Shown here in pieces: positions 8,476 through 18,189 of a stretch of DNA of 64,000 nucleotides; within the stretch, counting starts at the first letter, position 1, and every line of letters starts with the position of its first letter. The position numbers were made by a program, and so were the translations under genes. The stretch is from PWQG01 sp040882255. GTDB taxonomy: Bacteria; Pseudomonadota; Gammaproteobacteria; Pseudomonadales; Pseudohongiellaceae. Where the stretch lies: positions 8,148-72,147 of the forward strand of contig JBBEBP010000027.1 in the NCBI GenBank assembly GCA_040882255.1. Direction: 5' to 3'. The notes beneath the pieces were generated by a model. The model searched no databases. It was not told the origin of the DNA and worked only from the letters and a program-made list of their open reading frames with translations.

Positions 8476-8504
8476 TGTCCGGCAAAACCGTGTGCACAAA
8501 GATG

Positions 8505-8520
8505 AGCAAAATGTGTGCCA
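8505..8520 (-). promoter_or_regulatory. Sigma-54 (-24/-12) promoter of glnA
   Basis: On the minus strand the sequence reads TGGCACACATTTTGCT, a full match to the sigma-54 consensus TGGCAC-N5-TTGC with the required ten bases between the GG and GC pairs. Transcription would begin near 8495, giving a leader of about 180 bases before the glnA ATG. The NtrC sites below lie about 95 and 125 bases upstream, a spacing like that of enteric glnAp2. Confidence 0.9.
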
Positions 8521-8583
8521 CTGGAGTGCCGGTGCCGGACCTCCTGAAATCAGGGGGTCTGGCGATCCGCGCCCACAAAAAAC

Positions 8584-8598
8584 GCACAAAAACAGTGC
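8584..8598. promoter_or_regulatory. NtrC binding site (proximal)
   Basis: GCAC-N7-GTGC (GCACAAAAACAGTGC) matches the NtrC dyad consensus. Its centre is 30 bases, about three helical turns, from the distal site, which suits cooperative binding of NtrC dimers on one face of the DNA. Confidence 0.8.
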
Positions 8599-8613
8599 GG
8601 CAAATTTAACTGC

Positions 8614-8628
8614 GCACCAATATTGTGC
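8614..8628. promoter_or_regulatory. NtrC binding site (distal)
   Basis: GCACCAATATTGTGC is the closest match in the gap to the enteric NtrC site GCACCATATTGGTGC. It ends 24 bases before the thiI start codon, so NtrC bound here may also affect thiI expression. Confidence 0.85.
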
Positions 8629-8652
8629 GAAATGCAAGTCAATGAGGTACCG

Positions 8653-10113
8653 ATGCTGTTTGTTGTCCGGTTTTTCCCCGAGATCATCATCAAAACAAGG
8701 CCCGTACGCAAGCGCTTTATCAAGATTCTGCGCCGCAATGTCCGTGCGTTGGTGACGCGTATTGACGAGAACGCCGATGTCCGGGGAGATTGGGACATTA
8801 TGGAGGTGGAGACGTCAAGCGATGATCCGGCCATAAACGGCCGGGTATTCGACTGTCTGTTGAGCACGCCCGGTATTGATACGGTGATGGAAGCCGACAG
8901 CTCCACGCTCGTCGATTTCGACGACATGTTGCAACGTGCCATCGCGATCCACTGTGACGCGTTGCGGGGACGCACCTTTGCGGTGCGCTGCAAGCGGCAG
9001 GGCCATCATGATTTCAACTCCGTGGATGTCGAGCGTCACGTGGGCGCGGGTCTGATCCGTGAGTGCGAGCCGGCCGGGGTCAGTTTGAAGGAGCCGGACG
9101 TGGAGGTGCGGCTGGAGATCCGCCGCAACACGCTGTACATGGTGCGCCGCCATGCTCGCGGGCTGGGCGGTTACCCGCTTGGCACACAGGAGCCCGTGCT
9201 TTCGCTGATCTCCGGTGGCTTCGATTCGGCAGTGGCGACCTTCCAGTGCATTCGCCGCGGTCTGATGACCCACTATCTGTTCTTCAATCTGGGCGGGCGG
9301 GAGCACGAACTGGCCGTCAAGGAGGTGGCTGTCTATCTGTGGATGCGTTATGGCGCTTCGCAGCGGGTGCGGTTCATCACCGTTCCCTTCGAGGGCGTGG
9401 TCGAGGAGATTCTGACACAGGTGGACAACTCGCATATGGGCGTGGTGCTCAAGCGCATGATGATGCGGGCGGCTGACCAGGTTGCCGAATCCATGGACAT
9501 CGATGCCCTGGTCACGGGAGAAAGCATCGCCCAGGTGTCCAGCCAGACCCTGCCCAACCTGGCATTGATTGATTCGGTGACCGACCGGCTGGTGCTGCGC
9601 CCATTGGCCACCACCAACAAGCAGGAGATCATCGACCAGGCGCGGCGCATTGGTACCGAGGAGTTCTCCCGGAACGTGCCCGAATACTGCGGCGTGATCT
9701 CGGTCAAGCCGACCACGAAGGCGCGCCGTCACCGGGTGGAGGCGGAAGAGTCACGCATGGACATGGCCGTGCTGGACCGGGCCGTGGCCAATGCGGAGAT
9801 CCAGCGTATCGACCGGGTGGTGGAGACGCTGGACGAGCAGACGGCGCAGCCGGACGAGTTCAGTGACGTGCCACCCGAAGCCGTGGTGCTGGACATCCGG
9901 CACCCGGACGAGCAGGACCTGCAGCCCCTGATCGTGAACGGTACTACTGAGCTGCATTCCCTGCCGTTCTACCAGTTACGCACGCGATTCGCCGGGCTGG
10001 ATCAGGACCGTCAGTACCTGCTGTACTGTGACAAAGGCATCATGAGCCGGCTGCAGGCTTCGCATCTGCGGGATGCCGGTTACACCAACGTCGCTGTATA
10101 CCGTCCGGTGTGA
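8653..10113 (+). CDS. thiI: tRNA 4-thiouridine synthase / thiazole sulfur carrier ThiI
   Basis: A 486-residue protein with ferredoxin-like and THUMP domains at the N-terminus, a PP-loop SGGFDSAVA near 180 for tRNA adenylation, and a C-terminal rhodanese domain whose loop CDKGIMS places the persulfide cysteine at about 459. A second conserved cysteine is in EYCGVISVKPTT near 346. It makes s4U in tRNA and, in species with the rhodanese domain, supplies sulfur for thiamine thiazole synthesis. The ATG at 8653 (MLFVVRFFPEI) was chosen because it aligns with the family and follows GAGG at correct spacing; the frame is open 30 bases further upstream. It is divergent from glnA. Confidence 0.96.
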   Translation: MLFVVRFFPEIIIKTRPVRKRFIKILRRNVRALVTRIDENADVRGDWDIMEVETSSDDPAINGRVFDCLLSTPGIDTVMEADSSTLVDFDDMLQRAIAIHCDALRGRTFAVRCKRQGHHDFNSVDVERHVGAGLIRECEPAGVSLKEPDVEVRLEIRRNTLYMVRRHARGLGGYPLGTQEPVLSLISGGFDSAVATFQCIRRGLMTHYLFFNLGGREHELAVKEVAVYLWMRYGASQRVRFITVPFEGVVEEILTQVDNSHMGVVLKRMMMRAADQVAESMDIDALVTGESIAQVSSQTLPNLALIDSVTDRLVLRPLATTNKQEIIDQARRIGTEEFSRNVPEYCGVISVKPTTKARRHRVEAEESRMDMAVLDRAVANAEIQRIDRVVETLDEQTAQPDEFSDVPPEAVVLDIRHPDEQDLQPLIVNGTTELHSLPFYQLRTRFAGLDQDRQYLLYCDKGIMSRLQASHLRDAGYTNVAVYRPV

Positions 10114-10240
10114 TACAATTCTGCGCCATTTTGCCTGGTACCTTGCAGTACGCCTTGACGGCGTTCCCGGGTACCCGGATCCCTGTTCGTCCATGACATG
10201 ACGTTGAGCGCCGGCTTACCGGCGGCTCCGGAGAAACCCT

Positions 10241-12064
<1,824 letters not shown>

Positions 12065-12099
12065 TCAGGCCGCTCTTCCGATGACGGCAGGAGGCAGGA

Positions 12100-12537
12100 A
12101 TGATTGCGTTGTTGCAGCGGGTCAGCCACGCACGGTTGCGAATTGATGGCGAGGAGTACAGCCGGATTGGCCCCGGCATCGTGATATTCCTGGGACTGGA
12201 GCGCGACGACGACGCCGGTGACGGGCGGCGTCTGCTGCAGCGCGTACTCGATTACCGGATTTTTCCTGATGATGAGGGTCGGATGAACTGCAACGTCGCC
12301 GACGTCGAGGGGGAAATACTCCTGGTGTCACAGTTCACGCTGGCCGCTGATACCCGCAGAGGTCTGCGGCCGGGGTTTTCCACCGCGATGCCGCCGGAGC
12401 CGGCCGAGGCGTTGTATGACGAGCTGGTGGAGTGGTTGCGGGGTGTGTATCCGAGGGTGGCCATGGGGCGGTTCGGGGCGCATATGAAGGTGGCCCTGGA
12501 GAATGACGGCCCCGTTACCTTCACACTTCGTACGTGA
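12100..12537 (+). CDS. dtd: D-aminoacyl-tRNA deacylase
   Basis: A 145-residue cytoplasmic editing enzyme that hydrolyses D-aminoacyl-tRNA (and glycyl-tRNA-Ala). Both active-site signatures are present: SQFTLAADTRRGLRPGF and the cross-subunit Gly-cisPro motif NDGPVTF near the C-terminus. Length is normal for the family. The ATG follows a good GGAGGCAGGA ribosome-binding site 35 bases after typA, so the two are probably co-transcribed. Confidence 0.97.
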   Translation: MIALLQRVSHARLRIDGEEYSRIGPGIVIFLGLERDDDAGDGRRLLQRVLDYRIFPDDEGRMNCNVADVEGEILLVSQFTLAADTRRGLRPGFSTAMPPEPAEALYDELVEWLRGVYPRVAMGRFGAHMKVALENDGPVTFTLRT

Positions 12538-12552
12538 TCACCCTGTAGTGCC

Positions 12553-12672
12553 GAGTCTGTCGGGCGGGTAATCCCGCGCAGGAGACGCCCGTGAATCCAT
12601 CCTTGGAGGGCTCGGCGCCCGCCGTCCATGGCGGTCGACGCTCCTGCGCGGGACTACCCACCCGACAGGCTC
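12553..12672 (+). repeat. Family-2 palindromic element, copy E
   Basis: A 120-bp palindrome starting 16 bases after the dtd stop codon. The arm GAGTCTGTCGGGCGGGTAAT is mirrored at 12653-12672. The core reads GGAGACGCCCGTGAATCCAT, then CTCGGCGCCCGCC, then CGACGCTCC, and matches copy F (reverse orientation) at roughly four of five positions. The outer arms of E and F are unrelated. It lies in the convergent gap between dtd and tatC. Confidence 0.8.
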
Positions 12673-12878
12673 TCTTTCGGTGGTTTCGTCTCAGGGCCGT
12701 TGTGGGGAAGGAAATCATGGTGTTAGTGGTGATTTCCAGGGCGCGGGCGCTGGGGTGAGTTCGTCTCCGTGGTCGTTCGGAATCGCGGACAAAGGTTTGA
12801 GGCGTTATTTTTCGATATAACTATGCAAATCCTTGATTGAATGTTGGATTTGCATACATAAAAGATGCCCATCTGTTA

Positions 12879-12995
12879 CAACGGACTTTGAGTCAGACCG
12901 TCGAATCGTTGCTGGATCGGCACCCTGCGGTGGTGCTGACCGGTCTGCGGCAGGTCGGCAAAACCACGCTTGCCCTGGAGATCGGTGAGCGGCGT
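12879..12995 (+). pseudogene. N-terminal remnant of an AAA ATPase (AAA_14/DUF4143 type)
   Basis: About 39 codons read like the N-terminus of the AAA_14-DUF4143 ATPase family: QRTLSQTVESLLDRHPAVVL followed by the P-loop GLRQVGKTTLALEIG. After about residue 40 the similarity stops and the frame runs into palindrome F. The DUF4143 half is absent. I interpret it as a decayed insertion. No usable start codon or ribosome-binding site precedes it. Bases 12673-12878 and 12996-13076 show no gene. Confidence 0.6.
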
Positions 12996-13076
12996 GATTC
13001 CGTACAAGGGAGGCCGCATCAGTATCGACGATACCGCCCGCACTGGCTCGTGATCGGGGCGGGCACCACGGACAGA

Positions 13077-13194
13077 GATCCAGCCGGGGAGAAGGTCGGC
13101 GAGGGAGCGTCGGGCGCCAGGGATGGCGCACGCCGAGGCCTACAGGGACGTATCCACGGCCGTCTCCCGCGCCGACCTTCTCCCCGGCTGGATC
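13077..13194 (-). repeat. Family-2 palindromic element, copy F
   Basis: A 118-bp palindrome. The arm GATCCAGCCGGGGAGAAGGT is mirrored by ACCTTCTCCCCGGCTGGATC ending at 13194. On the minus strand the core reads GGAGACGGCCGTGGATACGT, then CCTCGGCGTGCGCCATCC, then CGACGCTCC, aligning with copy E. It ends 31 bases from the tatC stop codon. No T-tract follows on either strand. Confidence 0.8.
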
Positions 13195-13225
13195 GGGCTA
13201 CAAAGTGGACACTGAATCAACCGGG

Positions 13226-14008
13226 TCAGGGCTCCTGCTCCTCCTCGGCCTCCATCTCCTCCTTCTTCCTGATGAAGACCTTGGACATGTAGATGCCCAG
13301 CTCGAACAGCAACCACATCGGAATCGCCAGCAAGGACTGTGTAAACGGGTCCGGCGGGGTCAGCAGCATCGAGATGACGAAACAGCCGACGATCACGTAC
13401 GGCCGCTTCCCTTCCAGTGACTCCGGCTCGATCAGCCCCGACCAGATGCACAGGAACACCGCAATGGGAATCTCGAAAGCGAAACCGAATGCAAAGAACA
13501 TTCTCAGTGCAAAGCTGAGGAAGCTGCTGATGTCCGGTGCCACCGAAATGTCCGCCGGTGCCACTGACACGAAAAAGCTGAACACGATGCCGAAAAGGAT
13601 GTAGTAGGCAAATGCGATGCCTGCGTAGAACAGTACCACGCTGGACGCGAACAGCGGGATGGCGAGCTTCTTCTCGTTACGGTACAGCCCCGGTGCGATG
13701 AAGGCCCACATCTGGTAGAGAATCAGCGGTGCGGTCAGAAAAAGCGCTGCATAGAAGGTCAGCTTGAAAGGCGCGAAAAAAGGTGACGTGGGATCGATCG
13801 CTATCATGCTGGTGTTGTCGGGCAGAACGTCTACCAGCGGCCGGGCCACGAATGTGTAGATATCATTGGCGAAATAGACCAGGCCCAGGAAAACGATCAG
13901 CAGCGCGGCGACGCACTTGATCAGCCGGTTGCGCAGCTCGATCAGGTGGTCGACCAACGTCTGCTCCTTGTACTCGTCACGTCCCAGTGGCTCAGGCTTT
14001 GTCGTCAT
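13226..14008 (-). CDS. tatC: Sec-independent protein translocase TatC
   Basis: A 260-residue inner-membrane protein with six predicted helices, the receptor core that recognises twin-arginine signal peptides. The N-terminal motif LVDHLIELRNRL and the periplasmic P1 loop segment around FFAPFKLTFYAALF are diagnostic. The C-terminal tail is acidic (EEMEAEEEQEP). It overlaps the end of tatB by 17 bases and is last in the operon tatA-tatB-tatC, downstream of hisI-hisE. Confidence 0.96.
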   Translation of the reverse strand: MTTKPEPLGRDEYKEQTLVDHLIELRNRLIKCVAALLIVFLGLVYFANDIYTFVARPLVDVLPDNTSMIAIDPTSPFFAPFKLTFYAALFLTAPLILYQMWAFIAPGLYRNEKKLAIPLFASSVVLFYAGIAFAYYILFGIVFSFFVSVAPADISVAPDISSFLSFALRMFFAFGFAFEIPIAVFLCIWSGLIEPESLEGKRPYVIVGCFVISMLLTPPDPFTQSLLAIPMWLLFELGIYMSKVFIRKKEEMEAEEEQEP

Positions 14009-14531
14009 CGTCCTTCCCGGCCTTGAACTTCCTGCCCTGCACAGTGATCACCTTGTCGGGCGGGTTGTTGTAGAAATCGGTCACCGGCTTATTCTCTTGT
14101 TCTGTTTCCTCTGGCCGCTGCTCTTTCCCGTCATCTGCATCCTGATCGCCGGAGTCTGCCACGTCCGATTCGGTACGCGGTGTCTCCGGGGACTCCTCGC
14201 CGGACTTCTTGCCATCCGTTTTTCCGTCGAGTCCGTGCCGGACGTCCTTTTCGAGATTCGAGAAAGATTCTTTCGTGTCCCGGGTCAACCGGCTGGCCTT
14301 TTCCTTCGCTTCGTCCAGGTCGGCCATAATGGATTCGTTATGCAGCTGACGCCGGATGTCATCGGCATCGATCTCGCGTTCGATTTCCGCCCGCACCTTG
14401 TTGAAACTGCGCCGGGCACGGCCAATCCACAGGGCGGCGGTGCGCACGGCCTGGGGCAGTTTCTCGGGACCAAGGACCAGCAGAGCAACAATGCTGATCA
14501 GCAGGAGCTCCATGAAGCCAATATTGGGCAT
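13992..14531 (-). CDS. tatB: Sec-independent protein translocase TatB
   Basis: A 179-residue protein with one N-terminal helix (MELLLISIVALLVLGPEKLP, with the Glu-Lys-Leu-Pro hinge typical of TatB), then an amphipathic helix and a long charged, low-complexity tail. It forms the TatBC signal-peptide receptor. The tail, rich in Glu, Asp and Lys, is longer than in some relatives but ordinary for TatB. It starts 21 bases after tatA. Confidence 0.95.
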   Translation of the reverse strand: MPNIGFMELLLISIVALLVLGPEKLPQAVRTAALWIGRARRSFNKVRAEIEREIDADDIRRQLHNESIMADLDEAKEKASRLTRDTKESFSNLEKDVRHGLDGKTDGKKSGEESPETPRTESDVADSGDQDADDGKEQRPEETEQENKPVTDFYNNPPDKVITVQGRKFKAGKDDDDKA

Positions 14532-14552
14532 ATCGGAATCCGTGCCGGACGA

Positions 14553-14825
14553 TTATTGTTCGTCGGCGTCTCTGGTGGTGCGTGCGTTTACGGTACTGGA
14601 GGCGTCCCGCTTCTTGTCCTCAGCTTCGCGGCTGAGCTGATCGGGGTCCTCTTTCTGTTCGCTCTGTTCGCTGTCCTCGTCATCGTCCTTGATGGCTTTC
14701 TTGAAGCCTTTCAGCGCGCCACCAAGATCGGAGCCGAGAGAGCGCAGCTTCTTCGTGCCGAACAGCAGCACGATGATGAGCGCGATAATGAGTAATTGCC
14801 AGATACTGATGCCACCGATACCCAT
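14553..14825 (-). CDS. tatA: Sec-independent protein translocase TatA
   Basis: A 90-residue pore-forming subunit. The N-terminal helix IWQLLIIALIIVLLFGTKKL leads through the FGTKKLR hinge to the amphipathic helix around LGSDLGGALKGFKKAI, followed by an acidic tail. This sequence separates it from TatB. It heads the tat operon and follows hisE by 21 bases, so it may be read through from hisIE. Confidence 0.96.
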   Translation of the reverse strand: MGIGGISIWQLLIIALIIVLLFGTKKLRSLGSDLGGALKGFKKAIKDDDEDSEQSEQKEDPDQLSREAEDKKRDASSTVNARTTRDADEQ

Positions 14826-14846
14826 GGTTGCCTCCGGGGGATGTCG

Positions 14847-15182
14847 TCATTGAGTCTTTGGCCTGGCGGCTTTTTCCGCGAGGCCGGACATGTTAAAGCG
14901 CTTTTGCAGTTCTTCCAATACCTGTTCCGGGCCAAGGTCCAGATGGCTGAGCATGACCAGACTGTGGAACCAGAGATCAGCGGTTTCACTGATCAGGGCC
15001 TGACGATCTCCGCCCTGCTCGGTGTCACGGGCAGCGAGGATGGTTTCCACAGCTTCCTCGCCGACTTTCTCCAGAATCTTGTTCAATCCCTTGTGATGCA
15101 GACTGGCCACGTAGGAGTCAGCCGGATCGGCGTTCTTGCGCTGTTCCAGTGTCTCGGCCAGTTGCAGCAGTATGGTATCCAT
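14847..15182 (-). CDS. hisE: Phosphoribosyl-ATP pyrophosphatase
   Basis: A 111-residue all-alpha enzyme of the MazG-like superfamily, second step of histidine biosynthesis. The motif KVGEEAVETILAARD and the later ETADLWFHSLVMLSH hold the metal-binding acidic residues. It is a separate gene, not fused with hisI, as in many gammaproteobacteria outside the enterics. It lies 29 bases after hisI. Confidence 0.95.
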   Translation of the reverse strand: MDTILLQLAETLEQRKNADPADSYVASLHHKGLNKILEKVGEEAVETILAARDTEQGGDRQALISETADLWFHSLVMLSHLDLGPEQVLEELQKRFNMSGLAEKAARPKTQ

Positions 15183-15211
15183 TGTTCAGACTCTCAATCC
15201 CGGTCCCAATC

Positions 15212-15628
15212 TCAATCTCTTTTCTTGCTGTACATCGCGTCCGGCGACTTCAGTACCGGATCGACCGTCTGCCAGTGGCCGCCGGCCAGCCGGCGGTAGA
15301 AGCAGCTCTCCCGGCCGGTGTGGCAGGCGATGCCGCCGATCTGCTCCACCTGATAGATGACGGTGTCGCCGTCGCAGTCCAGGTGGACATCCAGCAGTTT
15401 CTGTACATTGCCGGACTCCTCGCCCTTGCGCCACAACTTCTGCCGGGAGCGCGACCAGTACACGGCGCGTCCTTCCTGTACCGCCAGGGCCAGGGCGTCG
15501 CGATTGATCCAGGCGAGAGTAAGTATTCGCTTGCTGGCCGCGTCCTGTGTCACAACAGGAACCAGTCCATCACCATTCCATTGTACCTCATCCAGCCATT
15601 CAGTGTTCTGCATTGTCGGTTCCGTCAT
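15212..15628 (-). CDS. hisI: Phosphoribosyl-AMP cyclohydrolase
   Basis: A 138-residue zinc enzyme, third step of histidine synthesis. It shows the SRQKLWRKGEESGNVQ segment, the Mg site DCDGDTVIYQVEQ and the zinc-binding CHTGRESCFYR. I chose the ATG at 15628; a TTG at 15649 would add seven residues and an ATG at 15613 would remove five. It follows ubiB by about 33 bases and precedes hisE, the order seen beside tat genes in many gammaproteobacteria. Confidence 0.94.
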   Translation of the reverse strand: MTEPTMQNTEWLDEVQWNGDGLVPVVTQDAASKRILTLAWINRDALALAVQEGRAVYWSRSRQKLWRKGEESGNVQKLLDVHLDCDGDTVIYQVEQIGGIACHTGRESCFYRRLAGGHWQTVDPVLKSPDAMYSKKRD

Positions 15629-15661
15629 TGTTGATGTTGTGTCACGCAAAGCCTGACGGCG

Positions 15662-17302
15662 TCAGTCTCTCACAGCCAGGAAGTACAGGCCCAGCAGGCC
15701 GGCAATCAGGCTGGTCAGGGGAACCGGCGCCAGCGTCTCGGCCGCAGCCGGGTGCGCCAGCAGTCCGGCACCGGCCAGCAGCACCAGGCCGATGCGGCGG
15801 GACTGACGCCGGCGGCGGGCCGCTTCCCGGCGCTGCTGCTGCGCGCTGCGTTGCAGGGTGTCATTCAGGGCCTGCAGGCGCTGTGGCTGCTGCAGGCTGT
15901 CGATGGCCATCTGGGGCAACTGCGGGAACTGTTCGATCCAGTCCGGCACGTTCTCACGCAGGGCCCGGAACAGGTATCCGGGTTCCATGCGGCGGCGGTT
16001 CCAGCGCTCCAGGAAGGGCAGCGCGGTCTGCCACAGGTCGAGTTCGGGATAGAGTTGGCGGCCCAGCCCCTCCACGTTGAGCAGGGTCTTCTGCAGCAGC
16101 ACCAGCGAAGGCTGCACTTCCATGTTGAAACGTCCGGCGGTACGGAACAGTTGTACCAGCAGGTAGCCGAAGGAGATGTCTTTCAGCGGTTTCTCGAAGA
16201 TCGGCTCGCAGACCGTGCGCATGGCGCTTTCGAAAGCGTGTATGGGCGTCTCCGGTGGCACCCAGCCGCATTCCACGTGCAGTTCGGCCACCTTGCGGTA
16301 GTCGCGCTTGAAGATGGCGAGCAGGTTGCGGGCCAGGTACTGCTGGTCCGCCCGGCTCAGTGAGCCGATGATGGCGCAGTCGATGGCGATGTAGCGAGGA
16401 TCGGTGGTACGCGCGGGATCGACGAAGATGTTGCCGGGGTGCATGTCGGCGTGGAAGAAGCTGTGTTCGAACACCTGGGTGAAGAAGATTTCCACACCGG
16501 TTTCCGCGAGCTTTTTCAGGTCGATGCCGCGTCTCTGCAACTCGCGGATATTGGACACCGGAATGCCGTGGATGCGCTCCATGACCAGCATCCCGTCACG
16601 GGAGACGTCCCAGTATACCCGGGGCACATAGAGCTGTGTGGAGTCCTCGAAGTTGCGGCGTAACTGGGTCGTGTTGGCGCCCTCGGCCAGCAGGTTGAGC
16701 TCGTTGAAGATCACGTTCTCGTAGTCGGATACGACTTCGCGTGGCCGCAGGCGCCGGCCATGAGGCACGTAGCGTTCCACGAAACGTGCCACCGCGTGCA
16801 GCAGGCGCACGTCATCCCGGATGACACGCTCGATACCGGGGCGCAGTACCTTGATGACGATTTCGTCACCATTCTTCATCACGGCGGCGTGGACCTGGGC
16901 CACGGAGGCGGAGGCCAGGGGCTCGGGGTCCAGGCTGCTGAAGAATTCGTGCCAGGGCTGGCCCAGGCTGCGCTCGACCAGCTCGTGAATGGTGGGGGAC
17001 TGAAAGCCGGGTACGCGGTCCTGCAGACCCTGCAGGGCATCGGCGATGTCCACCGGCAGGAAGTCACGGCGGGTGGACAGTAGCTGCCCGAATTTGATGT
17101 AGATGGGGCCCAGCTCTTCCAGGGCGGCGCGCAACCGCACGGCGGCCGATTCGCGGCGCAGCGGGTGTCCGGTCCAGGGCAATCCGCCCAGTGCGACCAG
17201 CGGTACCAGCAGGCGGGCCGGACCCTGGATGCCGGTGATCTGGTCCAGGCGGTATTTGGCGATCACCGCGAGAATTTTCAGCAGTCGGGGCAGATGGGAC
17301 AC
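15662..17302 (-). CDS. ubiB: Ubiquinone biosynthesis regulatory kinase-like protein UbiB
   Basis: A 546-residue ABC1/ADCK atypical kinase needed for ubiquinone synthesis. It has the KxGQ motif (IKFGQLLSTRRDFLP), the Ala-rich loop replacing the usual P-loop (ASASVAQVHAAV), a catalytic HADMHPGNIFVD segment and C-terminal membrane helices. The GTG at 17302 gives exactly the usual length. An ATG at 17371, touching the stop of the preceding gene as TGATG, would add 23 residues and remains possible. The partners ubiE and ubiJ lie upstream, but here they are separated from ubiB by a bufferin-type cassette. Confidence 0.93.
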   Translation of the reverse strand: MSHLPRLLKILAVIAKYRLDQITGIQGPARLLVPLVALGGLPWTGHPLRRESAAVRLRAALEELGPIYIKFGQLLSTRRDFLPVDIADALQGLQDRVPGFQSPTIHELVERSLGQPWHEFFSSLDPEPLASASVAQVHAAVMKNGDEIVIKVLRPGIERVIRDDVRLLHAVARFVERYVPHGRRLRPREVVSDYENVIFNELNLLAEGANTTQLRRNFEDSTQLYVPRVYWDVSRDGMLVMERIHGIPVSNIRELQRRGIDLKKLAETGVEIFFTQVFEHSFFHADMHPGNIFVDPARTTDPRYIAIDCAIIGSLSRADQQYLARNLLAIFKRDYRKVAELHVECGWVPPETPIHAFESAMRTVCEPIFEKPLKDISFGYLLVQLFRTAGRFNMEVQPSLVLLQKTLLNVEGLGRQLYPELDLWQTALPFLERWNRRRMEPGYLFRALRENVPDWIEQFPQLPQMAIDSLQQPQRLQALNDTLQRSAQQQRREAARRRRQSRRIGLVLLAGAGLLAHPAAAETLAPVPLTSLIAGLLGLYFLAVRD

Positions 17303-17370
17303 TGTATGGGCCTTGCAGCAGGGCGGAGTCGGTACCGGGCGCGTCGCGGCGCAGGCAAGGAAAGATAGCA

Positions 17371-18189
17371 TCAATCCCGGCTGGCCAACAACTCCCAGTC
17401 GATGGCCTGTATCAGCAGTGCCAGGCTCAGGGTGGGAATGTCACGGTCCGGGTACTGCTCGGCCAGGTGTTGGCAGAGAGCGGCGAAATCCTCGCCGTTA
17501 GCGATACCCAGCAGAAACACGGTCATGGGGCCGGTCAGGCGCCGCAGTTGCATGGTCTGGTCCTGGCGGTGGATGAGAAACCACTGCGGTGATTCCAGCC
17601 GGTCGACGCCGAACGGTGCGCTGCCGGGCCGCTGTTCCGGGTCGCTGAAATGCCCGCGCAGCTTCTCCCAGTAGCCGGGCAGATCGAATTTGCTGTGCAT
17701 CAGGGTCCAGTCGCCCCGCGCCGGCCAGCGTGTGGCGGGCCATTGATCGGGTGGCAGGGCCTGCAGCTGCTCGCGCGTCATGGCCGGTTCGTCCGGCGCC
17801 TCGAACAGGGTGATGAAATGGTTCTCCAGCACGGCGATGTCATGCAGGGCGGGCAGGCGCCGGTAGTCCGGGTCGGCCGCCAGGAAATCGGAAACAGCGC
17901 GGCCGATGGTACTGACCGGCCCCGGCTCGGGAGGGTGCTGTTGGAAGTAGTCCAGCCACAGACGGTGGAAGGTATCGGTATCCAGGGTGCGGTACATCAC
18001 CGGGTAGAGTTGCTCCGCGAAATGCAGCAGCCGTTGGTGGTAGGCATTGTGATAGATGTTCAGCGCCGCCCGGCGGCTGATGCGGCTGTGCGCTGCCATA
18101 TGGCAGGCCCGCTGTTCCTCATCGGCGTCCGGTGGCTCCGTCTGGCGGATCTGTTCCCAGAACCAACGCTGTTCCTCCCGCCAGCTCAT
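17371..18189 (-). CDS. DUF2063 partner protein of MNIO system (BufC/HvfC-like)
   Basis: A 272-residue soluble protein with the DUF2063 N-terminal domain, recognisable from SRRAALNIYHNAYHQRLLHF and the segment around DYRRLPALHDIAVLENHF. In MNIO gene clusters such proteins act as the partner that presents the precursor peptide to the DUF692 oxidase. Its start overlaps the stop of the DUF692 gene by four bases (ATGA), so the two are translationally coupled. Its stop touches a potential upstream start of ubiB. The assignment rests on domain and neighbours; the modification itself is not visible in sequence. Confidence 0.88.
   Translation of the reverse strand: MSWREEQRWFWEQIRQTEPPDADEEQRACHMAAHSRISRRAALNIYHNAYHQRLLHFAEQLYPVMYRTLDTDTFHRLWLDYFQQHPPEPGPVSTIGRAVSDFLAADPDYRRLPALHDIAVLENHFITLFEAPDEPAMTREQLQALPPDQWPATRWPARGDWTLMHSKFDLPGYWEKLRGHFSDPEQRPGSAPFGVDRLESPQWFLIHRQDQTMQLRRLTGPMTVFLLGIANGEDFAALCQHLAEQYPDRDIPTLSLALLIQAIDWELLASRD

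Noticed and set aside
10114..10119. TACAAT as a typA -10 promoter element
   Set aside because: No acceptable -35 lies 16-18 bases upstream and the position overlaps the thiI stop, so I did not list it as a promoter.
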